64,000 bases of DNA from Acidobacteriota bacterium (lineage in GTDB: Bacteria > Acidobacteriota > Thermoanaerobaculia > UBA5066). Location of the stretch: contig JAKOVQ010000016.1 of NCBI GenBank assembly GCA_029781975.1, positions 186,001-250,000 of the forward strand, in the 5' to 3' direction. Shown piece by piece: positions 44,937-54,469 of this stretch. Numbering within the stretch: position 1 is the first letter of the stretch; each line of letters begins with the position of its first letter. Both the position numbers and the translations under genes were made by a program. Under the pieces are notes generated by a model that did not search any database, was not told the DNA's origin, and was given only the letters and a program-made list of their open reading frames with translations.

Positions 44937-45030
44937 CGTCGCACCCTGCGGCGGGCGCCGCCACGGCCCCGGGGACGGAGGAACGGGGAGCGCTTCGGCC
45001 GGGTGCGCCGCGAGCGCCCGAACGCCCCGG

Positions 45031-45738
45031 TCAGGCCGCCCGGCGCGCGCGGAGCAGGATCCGGTACCGGAAGGTCGGCCCGACGAGGGGGAGGGGCGCG
45101 AGCGCGCGCTCGACCCAGCGGACGCCGGGGAAGGGCGAGACGCTCCAGGTGTCGAGCTCCACGTCGAAGCCGGCCTCGGCCAGGAACCGGCGGTAGGCAG
45201 AGGCGCGCCGGACCGCGATGTGCTGGGGGAACTGCTTCAGGACGAGGTCGTGCGCCTTCATCCGCTCGACGTAGTGCGCGCGGTCGGGGGTGTAGAGCCC
45301 GAGGCGGCCGCCCGGCTTCAGGACCCGCCGGCACTCGCGGAGCATCGCCGCGAGGGTCGGGTCGTCGACGTGCTCGACGAGGTCGATCGCCGCCACCGCG
45401 TCGGCGGAGGCGTCGGCGAGCGGGGAGAGGTCCGCGACGTCGGCCTCGACCCAGCGGACGTTCGAGACGCCTCGTCGCACCCTCTCGCGCTCGGCCATCG
45501 TGAGGGCTTCCGGGGCGGCGTCGACGCCGATCACCTCGCGGGCGTGGGCCGCCAGGAGGAACGAGACGTCGCCGCGCGCCGACCCGAGCTCCACGACGAC
45601 GTCGTCCGGCCCCGGCGCCACGACGCGGAGGACGTCCCGGTCCCGCTCCGCGTACTTCCGCTCCGGGTTCTTGAACCAGTGGTGCGGGTGGAGCTCCCGG
45701 TAGTACGCCTCGTCGTAGAGGTCCCGCTCGAAGGTCAC
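45031..45738 (-). CDS. Class I SAM-dependent methyltransferase (paralogue of the adjacent gene)
   Basis: VVVELGSARGDVSFLLAAHAREVIGVDAAPEALTMAERE...IDLVEHVDDPTLAAMLRECRRVLKPGG; GTG start at 45738. Confidence 0.88.
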   Translation of the reverse strand: MTFERDLYDEAYYRELHPHHWFKNPERKYAERDRDVLRVVAPGPDDVVVELGSARGDVSFLLAAHAREVIGVDAAPEALTMAERERVRRGVSNVRWVEADVADLSPLADASADAVAAIDLVEHVDDPTLAAMLRECRRVLKPGGRLGLYTPDRAHYVERMKAHDLVLKQFPQHIAVRRASAYRRFLAEAGFDVELDTWSVSPFPGVRWVERALAPLPLVGPTFRYRILLRARRAA

Positions 45739-45808
45739 GTCGGGAGTGTAGGGCCCGCCCCCGAGCGAGCGCGGGGCCGGGGAGCCCTCTCCGTAGAATC
45801 CCGATCCG

Positions 45809-47191
45809 ATGGGCGGAACGCCTCGCGTCACGGTCCTGGGCGGCGGCTTCGCCGGCGTCGAGTGCGTCCACCAGCTCGCGCGGCGGGGGCACCGGGTCCG
45901 GCTCGTCGAGATGAGGCCGCGCCGGACCACCGACGTCCACGCCACGGACCGCCTCGCCGAGATGGTCTGCTCGAACTCCTTCCGGTCGGACAACCCGGCG
46001 AACGCCGTCGGGCTCCTCAAGCGGGAGATGGAGGCCGTCGGGTCGCTCGTCCTGACGGAGGCGCGCCGCGCCGCCGTCCCCGCGGGGGACGCCCTCGCGG
46101 TCGACCGGGCGGTCTTCGCCGACGCGGTGACCCGGCGGATCGAGAGCGCGGCCGAGGTGGAGCTGGTCCGCGAGGAGGCGGTCGAGCTCCCCGACCCGGG
46201 CGAGGGCTGGGTCGTGGTGGCGACCGGCCCCCTCACGTCGCCGCCGCTCGAGAGGGCGATCCTCGCGGCGCTCGGCGACCGGTCTCTCTTCTTCTACGAC
46301 GCGGTCGCCCCGATCGTGGAGGCCGCCTCGCTCGACCGCGACGCCCTCTTCGCCGCGAGCCGCTGGGGGAAGGGGGGCGGCGACGACTACCTGAACGTCC
46401 CGCTCACCCGCGACCAGTACGAGCGGTTCGTGTCCGACCTCCTCGCGGGCGAGAAGGTGCCGTTCCACGACTTCGAGAAGGCGGTCTACTTCGAGGGGTG
46501 CCTCCCGATCGAGGCGATGGCCGAGCGGGGGCCCGAGACGCTGCGCCACGGGCCGATGAAGCCGTTCGGCCTGCGCGACCCGCGGACCGGCCGCGAGCCG
46601 TACGCCGTCGTCCAGCTGCGGCAGGACGACCTGGCGAAGAGCCACTACAACCTCGTCGGCTTCCAGACGAAGCTGAAGGTCGGCGAGCAGCGCCGGATCT
46701 TCCGGACGCTTCCGGGCCTGGCGAACGCCGAGTTCGTCCGCTACGGGCTCCTCCACCGGAACACGTTCCTGAACGGCCCGGCGCACCTCGACGGGCTCTT
46801 CCGCTGGCGGAGGGACCCGCGCCTCTTCTTCGCCGGGCAGATCACCGGCGTCGAGGGGTACCTCGAGTCGGCCGCGACGGGGCTCCTCGTCGGCGTGGCC
46901 CTCGCCCAGCTCCTCGAGGGGCGCGAGCCGCTCCCCGTCCCGCCGTCGACCGCGCTCGGCGCCCTGGCGCGGCACGTCAGCGAGCCGCGGGAGCAGGCGT
47001 TCCTCCCGATGAACGTCACCTTCGGGATGATCGACGACTCGGCGGTCCCGCCCCACCGCGACCGCGCCGTCCGGCGGGCCGAGATCGCCCGCCGCGCCCG
47101 GGAGGCGGTGACCGCGTGGGCCGCGGCCGCGCTCGCACCGCCCGGGGGGCGGACGCCTCGGGCCCTTCCGCCCCTCCCGGCGGACCCCTAG
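45809..47191 (+). CDS. trmFO: Methylenetetrahydrofolate-tRNA-(uracil54-C5)-methyltransferase TrmFO
   Basis: VTVLGGGFAGVECVHQLARRGHRVRLVEMRP...ATDRLAEMVCSNSFRSDNPANAVGLLKREM...MNVTFGMID. Confidence 0.97.
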   Translation: MGGTPRVTVLGGGFAGVECVHQLARRGHRVRLVEMRPRRTTDVHATDRLAEMVCSNSFRSDNPANAVGLLKREMEAVGSLVLTEARRAAVPAGDALAVDRAVFADAVTRRIESAAEVELVREEAVELPDPGEGWVVVATGPLTSPPLERAILAALGDRSLFFYDAVAPIVEAASLDRDALFAASRWGKGGGDDYLNVPLTRDQYERFVSDLLAGEKVPFHDFEKAVYFEGCLPIEAMAERGPETLRHGPMKPFGLRDPRTGREPYAVVQLRQDDLAKSHYNLVGFQTKLKVGEQRRIFRTLPGLANAEFVRYGLLHRNTFLNGPAHLDGLFRWRRDPRLFFAGQITGVEGYLESAATGLLVGVALAQLLEGREPLPVPPSTALGALARHVSEPREQAFLPMNVTFGMIDDSAVPPHRDRAVRRAEIARRAREAVTAWAAAALAPPGGRTPRALPPLPADP

Positions 47192-47213
47192 ACTGACCGG
47201 ACAGGCGAGTGAG

Positions 47214-48179
47214 GTGACGGATCGAGCCGAGCCCCGAGCCGCCGCGGCCGGCGGGAGCCTCGCGGAGGACGTTGCGGCGTTCGAGCGGCACCTGCGAGAC
47301 GAGCGCGCCGTCTCGGCCCACACGCTCCGGGCCTACGGCGACGACCTCGGGCAGTTCCTCGGCTTCCTCGAGACCTTCCTCTCGCGCCCGGCGCGCGAGG
47401 TCCGGGTCGAGGAGGTCGACGTCCTCTCGGTCCGGTCGTTCCTCGCCCACCTCCGCGCGCAGGGGCTCGCGAAGAGCTCCATCGGCCGGCACCTCTCCTC
47501 CCTCCGGACCTTCTTCGCCTTCCTCCGCCGCGAGGGGCGGGTCGAGGCGAACCCGGCGCGGGCCGTCTCGGCCCCGCGCCTTCCGAAGCCCCTGCCGCGC
47601 GCCCTCTCCACGGGGGAGGCCGCGGCGGTCGTCGAGGCGCCGGGGGACGAGGGGCCGCTGGCGCTCCGCGACCGCGCCCTCCTGGAGCTCCTCTACGCCA
47701 CGGGCCTCCGGGTCTCCGAGCTGGTGGGGCTCTCGCTCTCGGACGTCGACCTCGCCGGACGCCAGCTCCGGACGCTCGGCAAGGGGAGGAAGGAGCGGGT
47801 CGTGCCGTTCGGGGAGAAGGCGTCCGAGGCGCTCCTCGCCTACCTGCCGGCCCGAAGCTCTCTGCGCGGCCCCCGGACGCGCCGGGACCGCGACCCGCTC
47901 TTCGTCAACGCCCGCGGGGGGCGGCTGACCGACCGGAGCGTGAGGCGGGTCCTCGACCAGGCGCTCGCCGGCGCGGCCGTGACGCGCCACGCCTCGCCCC
48001 ACGCGCTCCGCCACTCCTTCGCGACCCACCTCCTCGCCGCCGGCGCCGACCTGAGGACGATCCAGGAGCTCCTCGGCCACGCCTCCCTCGCGACGACGCA
48101 GAAATACACCCACCTCGACGCCGAGAGGCTCCTCGAGGTCTACCGGAAGAGCCACCCGCGGGCCGAGGCGGACGAGTGA
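47214..48179 (+). CDS. xerC: Tyrosine recombinase XerC
   Basis: LLYATGLRVSELVGLSLSDVDL...SPHALRHSFATHLLAAGADLRTIQELLGHASLATTQKYTHL. Confidence 0.94.
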   Translation: MTDRAEPRAAAAGGSLAEDVAAFERHLRDERAVSAHTLRAYGDDLGQFLGFLETFLSRPAREVRVEEVDVLSVRSFLAHLRAQGLAKSSIGRHLSSLRTFFAFLRREGRVEANPARAVSAPRLPKPLPRALSTGEAAAVVEAPGDEGPLALRDRALLELLYATGLRVSELVGLSLSDVDLAGRQLRTLGKGRKERVVPFGEKASEALLAYLPARSSLRGPRTRRDRDPLFVNARGGRLTDRSVRRVLDQALAGAAVTRHASPHALRHSFATHLLAAGADLRTIQELLGHASLATTQKYTHLDAERLLEVYRKSHPRAEADE

Positions 48180-48239
48180 GCTCCCGCGGCCGCGGGCCGA
48201 GGGAGCGGGCGGGGCGCGGCGGGCAGTAGACTCCGGCCC

Positions 48240-48782
48240 GTGCGCCACCCGCTGATCCGCCACACCACGGTCCTCGCCGTCCGCCGCGACGGGCAGGTCG
48301 CCCTCGGGAGCGACGGCCAGGTGACGATGGGGAACACGATCCTCAAGCACGGCGCCTCCAAGGTGCGCCGTCTCCTCGACGGCTCGGTCCTGGCCGGCTT
48401 CGCCGGCTCCACCGCCGACGCCGTCGCCCTCTTCACCCGCTTCGAGCAGAAGCTCGAGCAGTTCCGGGGCCAGCTCGAGCGCGCCGCCGTCGAGCTGGCG
48501 ACGGACTGGCGGACCGAGAAGAGCCTGCGCACCCTCGAGGCGCTGCTGATCGTGGCCGACCGCGAGACGACGCTCCTCGTCTCCGGGACGGGGGATGTCA
48601 TCGCCCCGGACGAGGGGATCCTCGCCGTCGGGTCTGGGGGCCCCTTCGCCACCGCGGCCGCCCGGGCGCTCCTCCTCCACACGCCGATGACCGCCCCGGA
48701 GGTCGTCCGGGAGGCGCTGAAGATCGCAGCGGGGATCGACGTCTACACCAACGACGCGATCCGCGTGGAGTCGCTCCCGTGA
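48240..48782 (+). CDS. hslV: ATP-dependent protease peptidase subunit HslV
   Basis: [38 protein letters not shown]...[22 protein letters not shown]. Confidence 0.96.
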   Translation: MRHPLIRHTTVLAVRRDGQVALGSDGQVTMGNTILKHGASKVRRLLDGSVLAGFAGSTADAVALFTRFEQKLEQFRGQLERAAVELATDWRTEKSLRTLEALLIVADRETTLLVSGTGDVIAPDEGILAVGSGGPFATAAARALLLHTPMTAPEVVREALKIAAGIDVYTNDAIRVESLP

Positions 48783-50143
48783 CGGGGGGGCCGGTCCTCC
48801 CTCCGGCCTCCCCGCGCGAGACGCGGCTCCGGGACCTCTCGCCCCGGAAGGTCGTCGCGGAGCTCGACCGCCACGTCGTCGGCCAGGCGCGGGCGAAGCG
48901 GGCCGTCGCGATCGCCCTCCGCGACCGGTGGCGGCGGCAGCGGCTGGCGGTGGAGGTGGCGCGGGAGATCACCCCGAAGAACATCCTGATGATCGGGCCG
49001 ACGGGCGTCGGCAAGACCGAGATCGCGCGCCGCCTCGCCCGCCTCGCCGACGCGCCGTTCGTCAAGGTGGAGGCCTCCAAGTTCACCGAGGTGGGGTACG
49101 TCGGGCGCGACGTCGACTCCATCGCGCGCGACCTGGCGGAGGCGGCGGTCCAGCTCGTGAAGGACGAGCGGCGCGCCCGGGTGGCGGACCGCGCCGCCGC
49201 GGCCGCCGAGGAGAGTCTCCTCGACCTCCTGGCGAAGGACCCCGCCGTCGGCGCCTCCGGCGCGGACGGCCGCGAGCGGCTCCGGCGCGACCTGAGGGAG
49301 GGGCGCCACGAGGCGCGCGAGGTGGAGCTGGAGGTGACGGACGACAGGACCCCCCAGATCTCCGTCATGACCCCGCAGGGGGTCGAGGAGATGGGGCTCG
49401 ACCTGCCGGGGCCCCTCTCGAGCCTCTTCGGCAGCAAGAAGAAGAAGGTCCGGCTCGCCGTGGCCGACGCGCGCCCCCTCCTCGTCGAGCGCGAGGCCGA
49501 CGCCCTCTCGGACGAGGGGTCGGTCCCGACGGAGGCGATCCGGAGGGCCGAGGAGACCGGGATCGTCTTCCTCGACGAGCTCGACAAGATCGCGGGGCGG
49601 GAGGGGCCGCGCGGCGGGCCCGACGTCTCGCGGGAGGGGGTGCAGCGCGACCTCCTGCCGCTCGTCGAGGGGACGACGGTCAAGACCAAGCACGGCATCC
49701 TCAGGACCGACCACGTCCTCTTCGTGGCCGCCGGCGCCTTCAACGTGGCGCGGCCGTCGGACCTGATCCCGGAGCTGCAGGGGCGCTTCCCGATCCGCGT
49801 CGAGCTCGACGCGCTGACCGAGGCCGACTTCCTCAGGATCCTGACGGAGCCCGAGCACGCCCTCCCGAAGCAGGCGCGGGCCCTCCTCTCCGCGGACGAC
49901 ATCGACCTCGTCTTCGCCGACGACGGCCTGGCCGAGATCGCCCGCGCGTCGGCCGAGCTGAACCGGAACCTCGAGAACATCGGCGCGCGCCGCCTCCACA
50001 CGATCCTCGAGAAGGTCCTCGAGGAGGTCTCCTTCGCCGGGCCGGACGCGGCGGGCGCGCGGATCGTCATCGACCGGACGGCCGTCGAGCGCGCCCTCTC
50101 CGAGCTCGTCCGGAACCGCGACCTCTCCCGCTTCGTCCTTTGA
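48779..50143 (+). CDS. hslU: ATP-dependent protease ATPase subunit HslU
   Basis: [37 protein letters not shown]...[20 protein letters not shown]...[18 protein letters not shown]. Confidence 0.98.
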   Translation: MTGGPVLPPASPRETRLRDLSPRKVVAELDRHVVGQARAKRAVAIALRDRWRRQRLAVEVAREITPKNILMIGPTGVGKTEIARRLARLADAPFVKVEASKFTEVGYVGRDVDSIARDLAEAAVQLVKDERRARVADRAAAAAEESLLDLLAKDPAVGASGADGRERLRRDLREGRHEAREVELEVTDDRTPQISVMTPQGVEEMGLDLPGPLSSLFGSKKKKVRLAVADARPLLVEREADALSDEGSVPTEAIRRAEETGIVFLDELDKIAGREGPRGGPDVSREGVQRDLLPLVEGTTVKTKHGILRTDHVLFVAAGAFNVARPSDLIPELQGRFPIRVELDALTEADFLRILTEPEHALPKQARALLSADDIDLVFADDGLAEIARASAELNRNLENIGARRLHTILEKVLEEVSFAGPDAAGARIVIDRTAVERALSELVRNRDLSRFVL

Positions 50144-51246
50144 GCCGCCGGACAGTCCTCCCCCTCCTCCTCCTGGCCGCGGCGGCGGGCGCCTGCGGCC
50201 GCAAGCTCCCCCCCGAGGCGCCGCTGCAGGTCATCCCGGCCCGGGTCGCGCCGCTGAAGGTCGCGCAGCAGGGGTCGGACGTGGTCCTCCGCTTCCCCTA
50301 TCCCTCCCGGACGGCGCAGGGGGCCCCCCTGACCAACCTGACCTCGGTGACCGTCTGGCGCGAGGCGATCCCGGCGCCTCCCGGCGCCGCCCCTCCCGGC
50401 CCCGCGGAGGACCCGGAGCAGCGCCGGCGCGACGAGAAGCTCTTCGTCCAGAGGGCGGAGCCCCTCCGCGTCCTCTCCGGGACCGACCTGGACGCCGCGA
50501 CCTTCGGCTCGGAGGTCCTCGTGAGGGACTCGCTCTACCCCCTGGCGAAGGACGGCCGCCTGGGACGGGTCTTCCTCCGGTACGGCGTCACCGCGACGCG
50601 CGACCGGAAGAAGGTCTCCGCCCTCTCCCCCCTCGTCACGCTCCTGCCGCTCGTCCCTCCCGCCGAGCCGCTCGGCCTCTCGGCCACGGTCGAGGAGGGG
50701 CGCGTCTGCCTCGACTGGCTCCCGCCCCAGGCGATGCTCGACGGGACGAAGCCGGCCCGCGTGGCCGGCTACGCCGTCTACCGCCGCCTCGTCGAGGACG
50801 CCGAGTACGACGAGCCGCTGACGTTCGTCGGAAAGGACCCCCTCGCGATCGACGAGACGGTCCAGCCCGGCCGCCGCTACCTCTACACCGTCCGGGCGGC
50901 CCCGACCGCCGCCCGTCCCCTCGTCCTCGGACCGCCGGCCGACGAGGTCCTCGTCGACACGGCCGACGTCTTCCCGCCCCCCGCTCCGGAAGGGCTCCTC
51001 GTCCTCCGGGAGGACGCGGGGAGCCGGCTCGTCTGGAACCCGAGCCTCGCGCGGGACCTCGCCGGCTACCGCGTCTACGGGCGCGACGGCGAGGGGGCGT
51101 GGATTCGGCTGGCGGACGGCCTGACGGACCCGGGCTACCTCGACGCCGGGGCGCCCGCCGGGCGGCGCTACGCGGTGACGGCCGTCGACACGGCGGGGAA
51201 CGAGAGCCCGCGGGCGTACGCCCAGGCGGGGCGGGAGGGGAGATGA
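50140..51246 (+). CDS. Lipoprotein with fibronectin type III-like domains
   Basis: TTG start overlapping the hslU stop; LLLAAAAGACGRK lipobox; repeated AGYAVYRR / AGYRVYGRDGEG FnIII-like segments. Confidence 0.78.
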   Translation: MSRRTVLPLLLLAAAAGACGRKLPPEAPLQVIPARVAPLKVAQQGSDVVLRFPYPSRTAQGAPLTNLTSVTVWREAIPAPPGAAPPGPAEDPEQRRRDEKLFVQRAEPLRVLSGTDLDAATFGSEVLVRDSLYPLAKDGRLGRVFLRYGVTATRDRKKVSALSPLVTLLPLVPPAEPLGLSATVEEGRVCLDWLPPQAMLDGTKPARVAGYAVYRRLVEDAEYDEPLTFVGKDPLAIDETVQPGRRYLYTVRAAPTAARPLVLGPPADEVLVDTADVFPPPAPEGLLVLREDAGSRLVWNPSLARDLAGYRVYGRDGEGAWIRLADGLTDPGYLDAGAPAGRRYAVTAVDTAGNESPRAYAQAGREGR

Positions 51247-52106
51247 ACGACACGCTGGGCGGCCTCCCGAGGGCGTTCACGAAGATGGCGGGGGCCGGGA
51301 ACGACTTCCTCGTCTTCCCCGGGCGGGTCGCGGTCGGCCCGCGCGAGGCCGAGACGATCCGGCGGCTCTGCCGCAGGGGGACGGGCGTGGGGGCCGACGG
51401 CGTCCTCTTCGTCTCGCCGTCCGCCGAGCCGGGGGAGCGGACGACCGTCGTCCTCGACTACTACAACGCCGACGGCGGCCCCGCCCGGTTCTGCGCGAAC
51501 GGGAGCCGCTGCGCCGCTCGGTTCGCGCGCCTCAAGGGGATGGCGGGGGACGAGCTCTCCCTCCGGACGGGGTGGGGCGTCCTCGAGGCCACCGTGCGGC
51601 CCGACGGCTCGGTCACCCTCCGCCTCCCCGAGCCGGTCGCGGCCGGCACGTGGCTCCCCACGTTCGACGCGGAGGCGCGCCTCGTGGAGGCCCGGGCGGC
51701 GCACGTCGGCGTCGGCGTCCCCCACCTCGTCGTCTTCTGCGCCGCCGGCGTGGAGGTGGAGACCCTCGACGTGGCGGCGCTCGGACCGCCCCTCCGGCGC
51801 CACCCGGACCTCCCGGAAGGGGCCAACGTCAACTTCGTCTCGACGCGGGGCTCCTCGCGCCTCTCGGTCCGCAGCTACGAGCGCGGCGTGGAGGGCGAGA
51901 CCCTCTCGTGCGGGTCGGGCGTCGTGGCCGCGGCGGTGGCCGCGGCGGCCGAGCGCGGCGAGACCCCCCCCATCTCCGTCGCGACCCGCTCCGGCTCGGC
52001 GCTGGTCGTCGACTTCCGCCTCGACGGGAGCCTCGCGCGCGAGGTGACCCTGACGGGCGAGGCGCGGCTCCTCTTCGAGGGGACGCTCACCGAGGAGGCC
52101 CTGTGA
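51243..52106 (+). CDS. dapF: Diaminopimelate epimerase
   Basis: FTKMAGAGNDFLVF...YYNADGGPARFCANGSRCAARF...YERGVEGETLSCGSGVVAAAV. Confidence 0.95.
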   Translation: MNDTLGGLPRAFTKMAGAGNDFLVFPGRVAVGPREAETIRRLCRRGTGVGADGVLFVSPSAEPGERTTVVLDYYNADGGPARFCANGSRCAARFARLKGMAGDELSLRTGWGVLEATVRPDGSVTLRLPEPVAAGTWLPTFDAEARLVEARAAHVGVGVPHLVVFCAAGVEVETLDVAALGPPLRRHPDLPEGANVNFVSTRGSSRLSVRSYERGVEGETLSCGSGVVAAAVAAAAERGETPPISVATRSGSALVVDFRLDGSLAREVTLTGEARLLFEGTLTEEAL

Positions 52107-52864
52107 GGTTCATCCGGTATCGCGAAGGAGGCGCCGCGAGGTACGGCGCCCTCGAAGGCGAAGCGGTCCGGCCGCTCCCCGGCGCGCCGTGGGAGGGAGG
52201 GGCCCCTTCGGGAGCCGCACGGCCCCTCGAGGGCCTCGAGCTCCTGCCGCCCGTCCCGGCGGCCAAGATCGTCTGCATCGGCCGGAACTACGTCGCCCAC
52301 GCCCGGGAGCTGGGCCACGACGTCCCCACGGAGCCGCTGATCTTCCTGAAGCCCTCGACGAGCCTCCTCGCCCCGGGCGGGACGGTCCTGATCCCCCCCG
52401 AGTCGAGCCGCGTCGACTACGAGGGGGAGCTCGCCCTCGTCATCGGCCGCCGCGCCCGCCGTGTCGCGCGCCATTCGTGGCGCGACGTCGTCCTCGGCAT
52501 CACGGCGGGGCTCGACGTCACCGCCCGCGACCTGCAGAAGAAGGACGGGCAGTGGTCGCGCGCCAAGGGGTTCGACACCTTCTGTCCGCTCGGCCCGTCC
52601 GTCGACACGGAGCTCGACCCCGCCGACCTCCTCGTCGAGACGCGGGTCAACGGCGAGGTGCGGCAGAGCGCCCGGACGACGCTGATGATCTTCGACGTCG
52701 GGACGCTCGTCGCGCACATCTCGGCCGCGATGACGCTCGAGCCCGGGGACGTGATCCTGACGGGGACCCCCGAGGGGGTCGGGCCGCTCGCCCCGGGGGA
52801 CGCGGTCGAGCTGGCGATCGAGGGGCTCCTCCCGCTCCGGGTCAGCGTCGCGCGGGAGGGGTGA
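52103..52864 (+). CDS. Fumarylacetoacetate hydrolase family protein
   Basis: KIVCIGRNYVAHARELGHDVPTEPLIFLKPSTSLLAPGGTVLIPPESSRVDYEGELALVIGRRAR...ILTGTPEGVGPL. Confidence 0.93.
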   Translation: MRFIRYREGGAARYGALEGEAVRPLPGAPWEGGAPSGAARPLEGLELLPPVPAAKIVCIGRNYVAHARELGHDVPTEPLIFLKPSTSLLAPGGTVLIPPESSRVDYEGELALVIGRRARRVARHSWRDVVLGITAGLDVTARDLQKKDGQWSRAKGFDTFCPLGPSVDTELDPADLLVETRVNGEVRQSARTTLMIFDVGTLVAHISAAMTLEPGDVILTGTPEGVGPLAPGDAVELAIEGLLPLRVSVAREG

Positions 52865-54341
52865 CCAGCCCCTCGCGATCCGCGAGGGCGGCGAGGAGCT
52901 TCCCGCAGAGGCCGCCGAACGCCCCGGACGACATGACGACCACGACGTCGCCCGGCGCCAGCCGCGCGAGGAGCCCCGCGGCCAGCTCGTCCGCGTTCGC
53001 GCCGGCGAACGCCTCCCGGCCGGAGGCGGCGAGGCGGCCGGCCACCGCGGCCGCGTCGAGCGCGCCGGGGGCCCCCGGGCGGGAGAGGCGGGCGGCGTGG
53101 TGCGGAACGGCGAGGGCCACCCCGTCCGCCACGGAGAGCGCCCGCTCGTAGCGGTCGGCGAACTCCGCCCGCCCCGCCGTCAGCGAGCGGGGCTCGAAGG
53201 CGGCCCAGAGCCGGCGGCCGGGCCACCGGCGCCGGGCCCCGGCCAGGGTCGTCTCGACGGCCGTCGGGTGGTGCGCGAAGTCGTCGACCACCGTGACTCC
53301 GGCCGCGGTCCCCTTCACCTCGAGGCGCCGCCGGACCCCGCGGAAGCGGGCCAGCGCCGACGCGAGGGCCTCGGGAGAGAGCCCGAACGCCTCCCCGACG
53401 GCCAGCGCCGCGAGCGCGTTCCCGACGTTGTGCCGGCCGGCGAGGGGGGAGGCGACCCGGTACGCCGGGCGGCCGCCCCCGAGGACGTCGAACCGGACCG
53501 CGTCGGGTCCCTCGTCGATCGCGGCGGCCGCCAGCTCCCGGCCGCCGCCCGGGTCGCCCGTCCCGGCGACGCCCGTGACGTCCGTGTCGCCGGCGATGCC
53601 GTAGCGGAGGACGCGGGCGCGGGCCGGGCCGAGGACGTCGAGGACGCCCGGGTCGTCCCCGTTGGCGACGATCAGGCCGTCGGGAGGGACCAGGGCGACG
53701 ACCTTCCGGAACGCCTCCTTCACCGACGCGAGGTCCGGGTAGAGGTCGGCGTGGTCGAGCTCGACCGAGGTGACGACCAGCGTCCGCGGCGCGTAGTGGA
53801 GGAACTTCGGCCCCTTGTCGGCCCACGAGGTCGAGTACTCGTCCCCCTCGACGACGAAGGGGGCCCCGCGGCCGACGGCCGACGGGCCGTCGAAGTCGAG
53901 CGGCTCGCCCCCGACGAGGAAGCCGGGCTCGAGGCCGCCGGCGGCGAGGAGCCAGGCCGTCAGCGCCGTCGTCGTCGTCTTGCCGTGGGTCCCGGCGACG
54001 ACCACCGGGTGCCGGCCGGCCAGGAACTCGGTTCGGAGCGCCTCCGGCATCGACGTGACCGGGAGGCCGCGGCGCAGCGCCTCGACGAGCTCGGGGTTGT
54101 CCTTTCCCGCGAGGTTCCCGACGACGACCTGGTCCACGTCGGCCGGGAGGTTCGCGGCGTCGAACCCGGGGCGGACGTCGATCCCGAGCGCCGCGATCCG
54201 GTCGGACATCGGCGGGTAGAGGGGGAGGAGGTCGGATCCGAGGACGCGGTCCCCCCTCTCGACGAGGAGGGAGGCGAAGGGGGCCATGGCCGTTCCGCCG
54301 ACGGCGATGACGTAGAAGGTCCGGGGGGACGTGGTCCGCAC
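52842..54341 (-). CDS. mpl: UDP-N-acetylmuramate:L-alanyl-gamma-D-glutamyl-meso-diaminopimelate ligase
   Basis: FYVIAVGGTAMAPFASLLVERGDRVLGSD...VVVAGTHGKTTTTALTAWLL...EGDEYSTSWADKGPKFLHYAPRTLVVTSVELDHADLY. Confidence 0.9.
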   Translation of the reverse strand: MRTTSPRTFYVIAVGGTAMAPFASLLVERGDRVLGSDLLPLYPPMSDRIAALGIDVRPGFDAANLPADVDQVVVGNLAGKDNPELVEALRRGLPVTSMPEALRTEFLAGRHPVVVAGTHGKTTTTALTAWLLAAGGLEPGFLVGGEPLDFDGPSAVGRGAPFVVEGDEYSTSWADKGPKFLHYAPRTLVVTSVELDHADLYPDLASVKEAFRKVVALVPPDGLIVANGDDPGVLDVLGPARARVLRYGIAGDTDVTGVAGTGDPGGGRELAAAAIDEGPDAVRFDVLGGGRPAYRVASPLAGRHNVGNALAALAVGEAFGLSPEALASALARFRGVRRRLEVKGTAAGVTVVDDFAHHPTAVETTLAGARRRWPGRRLWAAFEPRSLTAGRAEFADRYERALSVADGVALAVPHHAARLSRPGAPGALDAAAVAGRLAASGREAFAGANADELAAGLLARLAPGDVVVVMSSGAFGGLCGKLLAALADREGLVTPPARR

Positions 54342-54409
54342 GGGCGCGGAGTTTGCTTCCCATGGCTCCGGCCGTCAAACGTGCCACCGTGGCGGCGTCT
54401 CTGGACGCC

Positions 54410-54415
54410 TATAAT
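54410..54415 (+). promoter_or_regulatory. Putative -10 element (TATAAT) upstream of the DUF1573 gene
   Basis: Exact TATAAT in a GC-rich intergenic region about 55 bp upstream of the GTG start; no clear -35. Confidence 0.4.
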
Positions 54416-54469
54416 CAAAGGTTCGAGATGCGGGCCGGAAGGTTCCGGCCCCCCCGACAGGAGGCCCTC

